The notes beneath the pieces were generated by a model that was not told the DNA's origin, made no database searches, and saw only the letters and a list, made by a program, of their open reading frames with translations. Below, in pieces: positions 1 to 11,618 of a DNA stretch of 64,000 nt. A program made the position numbers and the translations under genes. Numbering within the stretch: position 1 is the first letter of the stretch; every line of letters starts with the position of its first letter. Source of the stretch: Cubamyces lactineus (taxonomy: Eukaryota; Basidiomycota; Agaricomycetes; Polyporales; Polyporaceae). The DNA lies in contig JACDTU010000002.1 of assembly GCA_022376465.1 (NCBI GenBank), positions 372,001 through 436,000 on the forward strand, written 5' to 3'.

Positions 1-288
1 TAACCCACCCGTAAGGGAAGGATACTACTCGGGCCGAGAGCCTTTGTAGGTCGAGGCCTGCTGGCGGGGGAGAGGGGAAAGGACACGAAGGAGAGGGGAG
101 GTTGGAGTCGGGTGCCCTGTGACTGGCGCGAACCGTAGCAAAGCCTAGGACCAAAGGGAGTGGGTAGAGAGGGTTGGCTGGCCTTTGCGAAGGACGCGAC
201 GCTGGCGAGAGCGCAGGGAAAGGGTTCGCGGATACATGGGGAAGGAGAAAGGGGGAAGGGGACAAGAGGAGAGGAGCGCGGGCTGTCG

Positions 289-505
289 ATTTCGCAAATG
301 TCGCGGAGTTTCGCAGGTTTTCGCAACACGCGGTTTCGCAAACTTTTCGCGGGGTCTGTCCTCGTGGCTTCACGCCGTTTCGCAGCTAAGTGGTTTCGCA
401 GATCTTCGCAAGGTCGTTGCAAGGGTTCGCAGTTCGCAAGGGTTCGCAGTTCGCAGTTCGCAGTTCGCAGTTTCGCAGTTCGCAAGTTCGCAGATTTCGC
501 AAGGT
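289..505. repeat. TTCGCAG-type microsatellite
   Basis: Short degenerate direct repeats of the type TTCGCAG/TTTCGCAA run through this stretch, most regular at 425-490. Bases 1-288 and 506-611 show no recognisable gene. The tract lies beyond the 3' end of the antisense gene at 612-1645 and has no counterpart in the related element at 16796-25058. Confidence 0.7.
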
Positions 506-611
506 CGTAAATATCACAAGTGAGAGACCCTGAGGGTATGGGGGAAGGGCATCTGTGTTGTCTGGCCCTGGGGGCGTGTACTTTACAGAAGGGATCCTGT
601 GCTACAGTCCA

Positions 612-1645
612 TCAGGTCTTGGCAAGACCGTGTGGCCTCGTCGCGAGGCCGGCTCGCCGTGCGGCCTCTCCGCGGCCTCCTATAGGCTCTGATCTACCTC
701 TCGCACCATATGGCGCCATTCCGCGTCGTTTCCGTCGGCCGATACGGTCCGTAGCCGGGCACAACACGGCCGCGAGGGCGAGGGGAGGGGAGGAGAGACC
801 CACAGGAGTCCAAGCGTGCAGGTGCGAGTGCTCCAGGTATGCGCGAAGGGTCCTGCGGACGTGCGAAGCATCGCGCGAGGTCGCGACTGGCAAAGGAATA
901 GATGGAACCACTGCAGAAAAGAGAGGGGGCACCGCAGCGATAGCCCCTTGCTCTGGGTCTGGACCAGCACCATGCGCATCAGCGGGGGTCTCGAACCCGT
1001 TGTCATCGTCGACGATGGCGGCGGACTTGACCTTCTTGCGCTGTGGGCTTGGGGCCTCCTCCTTGCGCGCGATTCGGGCTTGGATGTCCGCGGGAAGTCC
1101 GCAAGCCCCGACGCACGTGCGCGACCGGGCCTTCTGGCACTGGACGCAGCTCGACGTCCTCTTCCCCGCGCGGAACCGGCACGTGATCTGTTTCGCCGCA
1201 CACCGGTCGCACTTCGCCCTGTAAACCCCGTGTTAGCCGTACTCCGTACTCCGTCCTCCGGACGGACTTACCGAGGGACCAACAACTCCGCATCGTCCTC
1301 CTCCGACTCCGACTCCGGCTCGTCGTCCTCCGCGGGACGCTTGCTTCCCCGCGCGGAAGCCCCGGCCTTCGCGAGGGCAGCCTGGCGGATCAGCGCTGCT
1401 GCCTTCTGTGCGGCCTCGTACTCCGCGCGCTTCTTCTCCTCCCGCGCTCGCTCCTCCTCCCGCGCTCGCTCTTCCTCCGCCCTTCGCGCCCTGTAAACCA
1501 CCGGTTAGCCCGAACTCCGTACCCCGAACTCCGCCAACTCCGGTACTTACGCCTCCGCTGCCACGGCCTCCTCCGCCGCTGCCTTCATCCGGAGCTGCGC
1601 AAGGTGGGCCTCCAAGGCCTGGATGTTGTCGAGGGTGCTGGACAT
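612..1645 (-). CDS. Antisense Zn2Cys6-type zinc cluster protein in gypsy element A (copy 1)
   Basis: Three exons on the minus strand: 1551-1645, 1272-1490 and 612-1218, giving 306 residues. Introns are 60 and 53 bases with GTAAGT donors and CAG acceptors; without splicing, exon 1 runs into TAA. Residues about 33-104 are charged (Glu/Arg-rich, probably helical). A six-cysteine cluster follows, spaced C-X2-C-X6-C-X10-C-X2-C-X7-C, which fits the fungal Zn(II)2Cys6 DNA-binding fold. The gene is antisense to the retrotransposon that carries it, upstream of that element's 3' LTR at 1853. Exons 1 and 2 and the zinc cluster closely match the gene at 22796-24192, but the last roughly 120 residues (below base 964) are unrelated. 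DNA binding is inferred from the cysteine pattern only. Confidence 0.72.
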
Positions 1646-1707
1646 GGTGTTGCTGGTGGTGGTAGAGGACAGAGAGCGAGGAAGAACTGGCTAAGTCTCA
1701 TCCCCGT

Positions 1708-1715
1708 CTTATATA
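1708..1715 (-). promoter_or_regulatory. TATA box of antisense gene copy 1
   Basis: TATATAAG on the minus strand, about 63 bases upstream of the ATG at 1645. The same box at the same distance lies before the copy at 24192, so the antisense gene appears to carry its own promoter. Confidence 0.55.
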
Positions 1716-1839
1716 CACCTTTCTTCATCGATCCTGACCCTGCCCCGATTCTTGATCTCCGTTCCCTGGACTTATCGGATTACCTATTTTGGACAGACTT
1801 CCATTTCCCTTCACTATAGGCCCTCAAGGGTTCGGGCCT

Positions 1840-1849
1840 AGGGGGGAGG
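1840..1849 (+). other. Polypurine tract of element A
   Basis: AGGGGGGAGG followed by CAC, then the LTR at 1853. This is the expected plus-strand primer position and shows that the LTR at 1853 is a 3' LTR with the element body to its left. The same tract precedes the LTR at 24400. Confidence 0.7.
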
Positions 1850-1852
1850 CAC

Positions 1853-2544
1853 TGTTACGCTCTGTGCTGTAACCCCGAAGTCCGATCCCCGAACCCCCGT
1901 ACTCCGCTCTTTACCCCGCACTACGTACTCTGCTCCCCCGTACTCCGCTCTTCCGTACCCCGTACCCCCGACTCCGTTCTCCGTACTCCGCACTTCGGAC
2001 TTCCCCCGACCCCATGACTTACATGTCTCAGATAACCCCTCATGGCGCTACCTACATGAGGCTTTTGCTTACTGAGCTATCTACGTTATCTTACCCTTGG
2101 CAAGTTATTTCGTACTTTCGTTCTACTCCTTCCTATCACGTACATCTCTTATTATTTCTATCGGGTTTCTGACTTAGTATAAATACTGCCCCGGAATGTA
2201 GTAGCTACTCAGTTCGGAAATCTCGTTAACCTTGTACACTCGTCTTTTTGGACTTCTAGTCCGTACTCCGACACTCACCCCCGACCCCCTAGTCCGACCA
2301 ACCTTCGTTCCCTTCCTACCAAACCCCTTGACCCAACCCCGTTCTCAAGTCCGACCTCCGTCCCGTCAAGTCCGTACTCCGTAGTCCACAAATAGAGGAC
2401 ACCGAGTCGGAACCCGTGCGTTACTAATAGTTTTGCGAAAGTCCTCACCCCAGTGCTAGTCCGACCTCCGGTCGTACTCCGACCCCGAACTCCATCCAAG
2501 TCCTGACCACCGGAGTTGTACCCCCGGACGGCACGGTCCTAACA
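1853..2544 (+). mobile_element. LTR A, 3' LTR of a Ty3/gypsy element
   Basis: A 692-base LTR starting TGTTACGC and ending TCCTAACA. Near copies lie at 10479, 16796 and 24400. A TATAAATA box near 2179 lies 33 bases before AGTTCGGAAAT, the predicted transcript start. It is preceded by a polypurine tract. Its right flank is the 3' end of the minus-strand element X, so A inserted there or a rearrangement joined them. The 5' LTR is outside the window. Confidence 0.9.
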
Positions 2545-2560
2545 GGTGGGGAGAACACTA

Positions 2561-5224
2561 TTAGTTCTGCGCAGAAGGCGGCGTGGATAGCGGAGAGGGG
2601 TTCGGTGTTGATTTGATGCCGTCATCCTCAGGTACATCTACCGCAATCTGGTCCACCATCTCATGGTCCAGTTCGGCGATGGGGACCACAATATTCCCTT
2701 CAGGTACTGACGTACTACCACTGACTGTATTGTCAACGGTACCTTCGGTTGTGGTGTCAGCCGTTCGTACCGCAATGGGCTCCAAGTTAGACGTGGTACG
2801 GATTACCGTCTTGCCAGTGATGTAGTGCTCCATCCCGAGGTCATGAGACAACGGGATGAGCGGAAGTTCAGCTACTGAATTGTAGTCGCCATCGTTGAAT
2901 GGAGCGGGCTTGTCCAGCATCCGTCCAATGCGCTCGTTGCGTGCACGTACAGCTAAGGGCTGTAGTGCGTTGGCTTGCTGGACGGTAATGCCACAGTAGG
3001 CGTACCACCAGGCAAGTTGGAAAATGTTGACCTCGGCAACGGGGCCGGGGTAATGCACGGTTTCCACATGATTGCGTACTGGATAGCCACCATTAGTGAC
3101 TATATAGTTGTACATACCGGGCACCGAGAACAGGATGTGTGATAAGCGAATCCATGCTGCTCGGTCCTGGATGCTCACCCCTTGGCCAAGTGTGCGCCGA
3201 ACAAGAAGGTGGTATTCCATGCTGGTGTTGGACGGGCTATTTTCCCGATCCACCAGCATCCACCTAGGTGTATGTGCTGGATTGGCAACATACCATTGCC
3301 TCCAAATCTCGGGGGCGTCTGAGTGGTTAGGCATGCTCGGCCCTTTCGGCTTGCCTTTTGACTTTGACGTTTTGCCAGGGTGGTGTCCACGTCCCAAGGG
3401 ACGCGGTAGATGGTTGATGGAGGCATGCTCAAGATCAGGAGGCGTGTTGCCTCGCTGATCGTGGGTGCTGATGGCAGTAGAGGTGGGAGCGGCGCGATCC
3501 TTGTTGTGATTGCGCCAGCTCATCTGGCAAACATGCAGACCCTCTACTCCGTTCATCTCTGGCCGCTCCGTGAGTTGGCGTAGGAGGTCCGTCAAACGAT
3601 GACGGGCCTCACCATTTACCTCACAGGCCGCCTGCATGAGCGTATTGCCCTCCAACATGGTTATCAGGACGTATGACATCCAATTGCTTGCCAGTCTCAG
3701 GTCCGTGTCGATCAGGGGCGCCAGAAGGTTGTAAGGCCAACCAGGAATTGCTGGTCGGTCTTCGGACAGCATTGGCCCCACCTCAGGTGGTGGTCGACCA
3801 GTGCACGCCCGCCTCATACGAGATCGTATAAGGGCCTTCTGGATCTTGTCACGGTTGACAGGATTGCCTTCGCTGTCTGACGACCACTCCAACAAGTTGT
3901 CAAGGTCGTCACGGCCTGCAGGCTGCTTGCCTTTGGGCTAGGACATCGCAGTCTCGGGCTGACTGGATCTGTGGGACCCAGTAGCCGATGTTGTTCGTCC
4001 CGTATGCTGCGCCTCCACTCGTTGTGGAGGCAGTGACCTTCTTCTCGACGGTCCCGCCTCGTCTGGGGCTTGACTCGTTGACCCACCACTCGTTGTGGTG
4101 GTTCGAGGCTGAGTTGGTCGTCGTGGGCTGACCTCGCGAGGGTCTCGTTGACGATGGTCAGGGTTGAAGCTTGGTGCCTGATATGCACTGCGAGGCTGAT
4201 TGCGCTTGCGGTATAGATTCTGTAACGTCTCGCGGATGCGATTGCGCTCGCCGCGAAGCCATTCATTGTCCGAACGAACATCGCGTAGCTCCTCTTGGAG
4301 CCAATTCCGCTCTTCACGCAGCCTAGCATTCACTCGTTCTAATTCTTTATGATCACAAACTGCTCGTTGCAGCTCATGAATCCTTTCAGTGTCGTGCTCG
4401 CGTTCTCATTCAAGCTCTCGTTCCCGCTCCCCTCCCCCTGAGGATCGAGCGTGCTGCTCAAAATGCGTCCAGAAACGCCTCTGTAAGTCTGTTTGGACTC
4501 GCGTGAGGGCGTCCCTGAATGACATCTCGTTTGTCGTGGTGGCGTAGTGCTGCAGGAAGGCTGTGCAACAAGCACAACCTTCCCTGTGTGCGGCGAGCAG
4601 GGGAAAATCGGGCACTTCCTCCCACGTCAGCGTGGGGATGCCTGGTATGGGCATGAGCGGAGGCATGCCGGGGGGAAAGCTTGAACCCATTGGTGCAACC
4701 GGAGGTGGCTGATATTGGGTCATCTGCGTTGACGATCCCTGACTGAAGTAGTTTGCACTGGGCGGCGCCATGGCATGAGAACCATACCCAACCTGCCCCA
4801 GATACTGATTGTATCCAGTTGCAGCCGGTTGGTCGTACCTAGTTGGTACTGCTGAAGGTCCAGCCATGTAGCTGGGGCTGAAGGAGGCGACATCCGCTAG
4901 TTGTGGATGTCCTGGGTCTTGTTCCATGGGCTCTTCGCCCAATGGAGGGCCATATGGGAGTGGCGGCGGCAGTTGGGGCAACGGGTGTTGTCGCCCACTG
5001 GGAGGCCGAGGTGGCTGTTGTTGCGGTGGTTGTTGCTGGCCGGGCATCGCGGTGGTCGGGTGTGTAGAGCATGCTGGTGCCAAAGTTGGGGACTTAGCGA
5101 AACGCATGTCCTTCGCTTTGACGCCGGCAGCAGCTGAATCTCTAGATTCAGCGCTAACACGTAACACATTGCGTCTATTGGTCTCGTGACCGTGTTCGGT
5201 GCTTATCGCAATGGTGGACTTCAC
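2561..5224 (-). pseudogene. Accessory ORF downstream of pol in element X (broken)
   Basis: One reading frame of 888 codons interrupted by TGA at 4406-4408 and TAG at 3938-3940; both fit single C-to-T changes (CGA, CAG). From the ATG at 5224 the product is Pro/Gln-rich for about 200 residues, then has a charged coiled-coil stretch around residues 265-330 with repeated Glu-Arg, a Ser/Pro-rich linker, and a C-terminal block of about 440 residues with many Trp and Tyr. The C-terminal block resembles uncharacterised proteins I recall from Agaricomycete genomes next to gypsy elements; no function is known to me. The start overlaps in frame space but not in bases with the pol stop at 5262. The stop at 2561 is 16 bases from LTR A. 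Confidence 0.6.
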
Positions 5225-5261
5225 CGTTTCGATGATCCACCGTCTCTCGTCTGCGCTTCCA

Positions 5262-8200
5262 CTACTGTCTGTAGTGGTAAGACAACTGTCGCCAGGGCTT
5301 CACGCCCATAAGGGTACAATAGTTGTCCAGAGCAGCAAGCTCTTTACAATTATTGTAAGGCTCCCATGTATGGTCGCCCAGTGTCCACCGTACGTGGAAT
5401 TGGCATCGTTTGCCATCCCATTCGTGTCCTACTATTTCATCGACGAGCCACTCCTGATCGTCGCTCAAGCCTACATCATAGTAAGCTTGAGCATCCCGAC
5501 CTGGGAATAGCACGTCATCATTGGGTCCGTGTTGCCTTAACAGCGACACATGAAACTTAGGATGTATCCAACACTCCTTCAATTCATTCGGTAGATCCAA
5601 CACATAGTTGGATGATTTGGGGAAGGCCTCTACTATCGTGTAGGGGCCTATGTACTTAGGGATGAGCTTTCATGCTCGTCCCTTCGGCATTGACAAATTC
5701 TTGGTAGACAAGTATACCTTGTCTCCAGTCGTGAAGTCAGGCTCTTGCCGTCTTCGTTTGTTCGCCTGGAACGTCTGGGACACACGCGCGTTGATCAAGG
5801 CATCGTGTGCTTGTTCAAGGTAAGTACGTGCTCGTTGCGCGTACTCCTTTACCCCAGGATATGGATTATCAGTAGATATCCCGTTCATAGTCTTCGGCAA
5901 ATAGCCATAAGTAAGTTCAAAAGGCGCAAAGCCTGTCGATGCATTCGTAGTGGAGTTCAGAGCGAACTCGGCTAAGGGCAATTTTTTATACCAATCTTTT
6001 TGGTTGGGGGATACCATCGAGCGAAGTATCTGAGTGATTGAACGGATAGTTCATTCGCTTAGTCCGTCTGTTTGCGGATGAAAGGCGGTTGACATGAGCA
6101 ATTTAGCTCCCATCAACCGGTGCAGTTTGCTCCAGAATTTGGACGTGAACTTGCTGTCCCTGTCGGACACAATAGTCTCAGGTAGCCCATGCAGTCGTAC
6201 TACTTCTCGTAGATAGATCATGGCCAATTCGGCCGCAGTAGTAGTGGTATTAACAGGTACTAAGTGTACCAGCGAAGTTAATCGACATACGATCACCCAC
6301 ACATAATCGTGTCCGTGTGACGGCGGGAATGGTCCCACGAAGTCCATTGATATCGAATACCACGGCATTAGTGGAATGGGAAGACTATGTAACAGGCCTG
6401 AAGGGAGCTGATTGCTCGCTTTCACTGTTTGGCAAGTTCCGCAAGATATGCAGAACTTGTCTACGTCCTTTCGTAAACTAGGCCACCAGAACCATTGTCG
6501 AACGTAATCCGACATTCGTTGAGGTCCCAAGTGGCCGAGCGTGCTATGGGCACGGTCGATCACCAGCTCCGTAAGTAGTCGCTTATTCAGGAGTATACGA
6601 GGTACACATAGTACTTCGCTGCCACCATGGTTTTTGGTGTATAGTAGGCCTTCACGTAAGGTGAAAATGTTATGATGGGACAGTTCTACGATGATCTTCT
6701 TGAACGTCGTGTCCGCCGCATATCCCTTACGGATGGCGTTGAGAAATCCATCCTGAGATTCTATTTGAATCTTCAATAATGGTCCCAATGATAATAGATC
6801 GCTTATCGTCGGGTCGTCGGTTGACATGTTCTTCTCGCTCACTTGTTGTGGGCGGGATACAGAAAGACTTTGTGCTTCGTGCACACGGTCTTCTGCTACT
6901 TCAGATAGCTTATTCTGCACGGTGTTAGAAGCTAACTGCTTCTCCGCCAATCGGGCGGATCGTTGTAATATACGACTGGCCTTAAGCTCAATCATTCGTG
7001 AAAACGGAAGGAAATCCCCTTCCAGATCAAGGCGAATGTCTGCATTGACGTAGTCCCACTCGTTAACTACTTCGTCGTAGTTGTCATTCTCATAGTAGCG
7101 TGACAAACAGTCCACTACTTTGTTCAGTTTACCTGGGATGTACGTGATGTCATACTGGAAATGAGCCAAAAACTCGTACCACCGGATTTGACAGCTGTTG
7201 GGGTGAGGTAGCCCCTGCAGAAACTCCAGTGCCTTGTGATCGGTCACCACATGGACAAATCGTCCTAGTAGCTTATCTTCCCATTTCATCAGTCCTTCCA
7301 GGATTGCTAGAGCTTCTTGCTCATAAGTGGGATATGCTCGTTGCGCACTAGTGAATTTCTTGGATAGAAACCCAGCGGGACGACAAGTTCGCCAGTCGGG
7401 TCCTTGGCCGTATACGGCCCCCAGCCCATATACTGATGCATCGCAAATGAGCCAGATAGGCTCATTTACGTTGGGATCGATCGGTTTGAGTATAGGTACC
7501 TTACACGCAAGGGCCTTGATAGATTCAAAACACTTGTCGTGTAAGGCACACCAGACGAATGGTCTGTCATTCCGAATCATGCCTGATAACGGTGTGGTGT
7601 ACACAGTCACATCTGGCATGAAGTGAGCCAAATAGTTGACCAACCCCAGGAAGTGTTGCACTTCCTGGTAGTTACAGGGGGTCCGCCAGTTGCAGATCTG
7701 ACTCATCTTGTCCATGTCAGCATGAAGACCTCGGTCATCTATTTGATGTCCAAGACAATCTAAGTTCTTCGAGAATAAGTCGCATGTTTTGCGACTTAGG
7801 TACAACTTTGCTCTGCGAAGCTTCTCAAATACTATATCAAGATGTTTTTCATGCTCCTCTATGGAGTCCGAATACACGAAGATGTCGTCGAGATATACAT
7901 GGACAAATTGTCCTATGCAATCCCAGAACATGGAGGTCATCAGGCGTTGGAACGTCAATGGGGCGTTCGTATCACCTTGTTGCATGACCTCGCTCACAAA
8001 CGTACCACAAGGAGTGGCAAACGCCGTCTTCCACATGTCCTCAGCCACTATACGTATTTGTTCATACGCATCAGACAAGTCGATCTTTGAGCGATACTTA
8101 GCTCGAGCGACGTCCATCCGGATCAGGTCCTGGTCCGGAAATGGCGTGAGGTCATGTACCGTATTGTTGTTACGCTGCCTTGCATCTACAACAGTACGTA

Positions 8201-8919
8201 GTTTACCATCCTTCTTGGCTACGCACAGTAGGGGAGCTGCTTGCTCCACCGTAACTGGTTGCCACCAGCCTGCTTGTACATACCGCCTGATCTTTTGATC
8301 AGAGCGGGTTTGACGATGTCTGCACACCTAGGTAGGTGATATCGGTACTTCTTCTGCTCATCTATGAGTGGAATGCGGTGGTTGATCTCCCTAAATGGGG
8401 GCAATTCATCTGGCGGAGGACGCATAATGTCCTCTGTCTTCGCATACCACTTCTCTCTGAGCTTAATTAGCTCCTCCTCTTTCTCATCGATGACGAAGCC
8501 TACATGACTTCGTCTGATGATCTCGTCCTCCCATTGTTCTTTCGCTATTCAATCAAGCATCTTGTTGATGCCAAAAGGGTCTTCTTGACCCCATCGATCT
8601 CTTCTGGGTTCGGTTGATGAGTGCCTAGTGGGCACAAATCATTCAAAAATTTCTGGGGCCAAGTCTGTCTTGGCTCGGCCTTGATGTCACACAGGGATCT
8701 TAACGGCTACTTTGCCATCCCCTCCCCCTCCTGACAACATGAAGTCGCTTGTAGCGCGGTGCGTTCAGGAGGGCTCCACCTTCATGGATAGCACCACGCT
8801 CTGCTACCTTGCGGGTACTATGGGTGCAGAATACCATTTAGTATTCTTCCCCTGTTCCGCCGGAATACTGTCCCTCTTCGACTTCACGACGACCTTGTCA
8901 GTCATTGCTTTATGAACAT
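5262..8919 (-). pseudogene. pol of element X: protease end, RT, RNase H, integrase, chromodomain
   Basis: Order along the minus strand: a protease-side remnant (8919 to about 8430), RT with the VYLDDIFVYSD catalytic motif near 7890, RNase H, an integrase zinc region near 6430-6540, an integrase core, and a chromodomain at about 5300-5450 (WLVDEIVGHEW...TWEP). Broken by TAG at 8804 and TGA at 8765, 8687, 8639, 8549, 6051 and 5670, plus one frameshift near 8300. Apart from that shift the frame is continuous, so decay is almost entirely nonsense. Each stop fits CGA-to-TGA or CAG-to-TAG. The chromodomain places it among chromoviruses. Confidence 0.85.
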
Positions 8920-9389
8920 TGTTACGATGGTGCGTGACACGGCCACTGTTACGGTTACGGTCACGTCTTGGTCTTGTGACTTGTCCTATGCTTATGTATC
9001 GTGCTTACGTTCCGGAGGCCAAGCCTGCTGCGGCTTACTCATGTGTTGTATACTTAGCTTGCATCCTCCCATGCCACGTCAGCGACATGTCAGTTATTCT
9101 CATGATTCGTCACCCCTATTCCCATGTACAGTCAGCCCCAGCTATACTTAGCCGTACTGAACAGTCGCTTACCGATCTGGTCTATTATTAGTCTCGGCCA
9201 TGTATATATAAGCTGAGGATCTTCTTCGAAGAACCTCAGCTCGATCTGGTTATCTATTGCCTATTCATCGAACCCCGACTCGCCTCTTCTCAGAAGATCT
9301 TCAATCCCTGACTCGCCTCTTCGTTACCCTTCAAGGTGACGTGACCCCTAGCTCAGCCACCGCGTGACCGATCTAGGCTCGTCATAACA
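8920..9389 (+). mobile_element. 5' LTR of Ty3/gypsy element B
   Basis: A 470-base LTR starting TGTTACGATG and ending TCATAACA, followed by the primer-binding region and gag. It resembles the inverted LTR at 26785-27201. The five bases before it are AACAT. The partner 3' LTR is not present in this window. It sits inside the minus-strand pol of X, whose frame is readable up to 8919. Confidence 0.82.
9205..9247 (+). promoter_or_regulatory. TATA box and predicted transcript start of element B
   Basis: TATATAAG at 9205-9212. AGCTCGATCT at 9238-9247 begins 33 bases after the first T, the position expected for the transcript 5' end. This segment is complementary at 9 of 10 positions to the primer-binding region at 9392-9401. 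Confidence 0.6.
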
Positions 9390-9391
9390 TT

Positions 9392-9401
9392 AGATCAAGC
9401 T
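9392..9401 (+). other. Self-primer binding site of element B
   Basis: AGATCAAGCT lies two bases after the LTR end. It does not begin with TGG as most tRNA-primed elements do, and it pairs with AGCTCGATCT at 9238-9247. Self-priming is known in the Tf1/sushi group; its use here is inferred. Confidence 0.55.
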
Positions 9402-10478
9402 CACGAATCGCCATCAATCTACCCAGATTCAGATGACACCGATCGACGCGGCTCTGAAATAGAGTGCGCCTGAACCCGACGAAACGGAAGAACAGCCGAC
9501 AGTTCACTCGGCGAACAAGGAGACCAAGCTAGTATACTACGGAGAAGACCAAGTCTACTGGGAGGACAAATCGTGGCACTTTGCTCCTCACCCACTCACC
9601 TGGCAAGAGTGCCTTCGAATCTCCCCTGAATACCGTGTCAAGTACAACGAACTAGCCGAAGAAGAACTCCCGGAGGAACCAGCGGCACCTGCGGAGACAG
9701 AAACCTGAACAGAACTGAACTCGCTGCCGACATCCCCAGTCGACTTCACTACCCCACGAACTTCTCAAGTAGAAGTAGCAAGCAGCAGCAAATCAAAAGA
9801 CACCTCTCAGCAAGGCAAGAGCTCGACAGAAGAATTGGAAGAACCGATCGCCGCACCAGAAACTGAGGAAGACACCTCAGACGAATCAGAAGACATGGCT
9901 GAACAAGGACAGCAAGAACCCCAGGCAGTGGCCCCTGCACCACTCGTCAAACCGCGATACGAGTGGACCCCCGAGATGAAACTGAAGATGCCCCCGGAGT
10001 TTGAAGGGAAACGAGGAGAGGTCGTTGAATGGCTGCAGAAATGCATGCTGTACCTCTCTATCAACGAAGCAGCCTACAACACCGACCAGAAGAAGATCAT
10101 CTTCTGCCTCATGCTGATGAACGGAGGGACATCCAGAGCATGGGCGAGGTTGTTTATCGAAGACACACAAGCACAAGCAGCGAAGCAGGGACCAGGAACT
10201 CCTCTAAACTGGGGAACATGGCAAGACTTCTCCAAACAACTCACTGAAGCCTTCGACGACGTCGACGCTCAGGCCAGTGCAAGAGTACTGTTGCGAAGCG
10301 TCCGCCAAGGCAAACAACCAGTGGAGGAGTACATCACCGAGTTCAAATCCCTGATCTCGCGCTGTGGTATCACCGACTATCGCATCATCACCGACTTCTT
10401 CTACGAAGGATTGAATAGGCCGCTGCGCGAGAAGATCTTCGGGATGTACCCCATGCCTAACAACACGAACACCCTCTA

Positions 10479-11169
10479 TGTTACGCTCCGTGCTGTAACC
10501 CCGAAGTCCGATCCCTGAACCCCCGTACTCCGCTCCTTACTCTGCACTACATACTCCGCTTCCCCGTACTCCGTTCTTCCGTACCCCGTACCCCCGACTC
10601 CATTCTCCGTACTCCGCACTTCGGACTTCCCCCGGCCCCATGACTTACATGTCTCAGATAACCCCTCGTGGTGCTACCTACATGAGGCTTTTGCTTACAG
10701 AGCTATCTGCGTTATCTTACCCTTGGCAAGTTACTTCGTACTTTCGTTCTCCTCTTTCCTATCACGTACATCTCTTATTGTTTCCATCGGGTTTCTGACT
10801 TAGTATAAATACTGCCCCGGAATGTAGTAGCTACTCAGTTCGGAAATCTCGTTATTCCTCATTAACCTCATTATACTTGTTCCTCTCGTACTCCGACACT
10901 CAACCCCGACCTCCTAGTCCGACCACCCTTCGTTCCCTTCCTACCAACCCCTCCGACCAAACCCCGTTCCCAAGTCCGACCCCCGACCCATCAAGTCCGT
11001 ACTCCGTAGTCCGCAAATAGAGGACACCGAGTCGGAACCCGTGTGTTACTAATAGTTTCACGAAAGTCCTCACACAAGTGCTAGTCTGACCTCCGGTCAT
11101 ACTCCGACCCCGAACTCTGTCCAAGTCCCGACCACCGGAGTTGTACCCCTGGACGGCACGGTCCTAACA
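10479..11169 (+). mobile_element. Solo LTR B of the A / C-D family
   Basis: A 691-base LTR from TGTTACGC to TCCTAACA, flanked on both sides by CTCTA (10474-10478 and 11170-11174), a perfect 5-base target duplication. No internal sequence remains, so it is the product of LTR-LTR recombination after insertion into the gag of element B. It dates the A / C-D family as younger than B at this locus. Confidence 0.95.
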
Positions 11170-11618
11170 CTCTACACGAGAGCAGCGACACTGGAGCAGC
11201 AATGGTTGCTCAGCAAGATGTATGACGGAAAGGGAAAGACCACGTACAACCCTACCTACAAGCCACGTCAACACAGGACGCGCAAACGAGACCCCAACGC
11301 CATGGACGTCGACCGGATGCTCCCAGAAGAACGCGAGAAGCACTACAAAGAAGGACGATGCTTCAATTGCCATCAGGTGGGACACCTGGCACGCCAATGC
11401 CCCCTCAAGAAGGGGAAGAACAGAGACCGGAAGGGGAAGACGAAAGCCCAAATCACGGAGGTAGCCGAAGAAGAGGACAGCGACGATGACTCCAAGTCCA
11501 CCTCCACTCGAGCATCTAACTCCTCTAAGAAGCTCATCGCTGCACGTATCCGCCTCGCTCTCAAAGACCTTGATGACAAAGAAGACCGCAAGGACGTAGT
11601 ATCCGACCTCCTGGACGA

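Larger units (their letters stand above)
2545..8919 (-). mobile_element. Element X, decayed chromodomain Ty3/gypsy element
   Basis: Minus-strand remnant containing the end of the protease region, RT, RNase H, integrase, chromodomain and a long post-pol ORF. It is cut at 2544 by LTR A and at 8919 by the 5' LTR of element B. No LTR or gag of X remains in the window. The missing 5' part should lie beyond B, but B's right end is rearranged. Confidence 0.82.

Noticed and set aside
2275..2499. A 74-codon minus-strand frame repeated in LTRs A, B and C (also 10900-11124 and 17218-17442)
   Set aside because: The LTRs are near-identical, so the shared frame is not independent evidence; LTR D carries a deletion through it and the sequence is low complexity.
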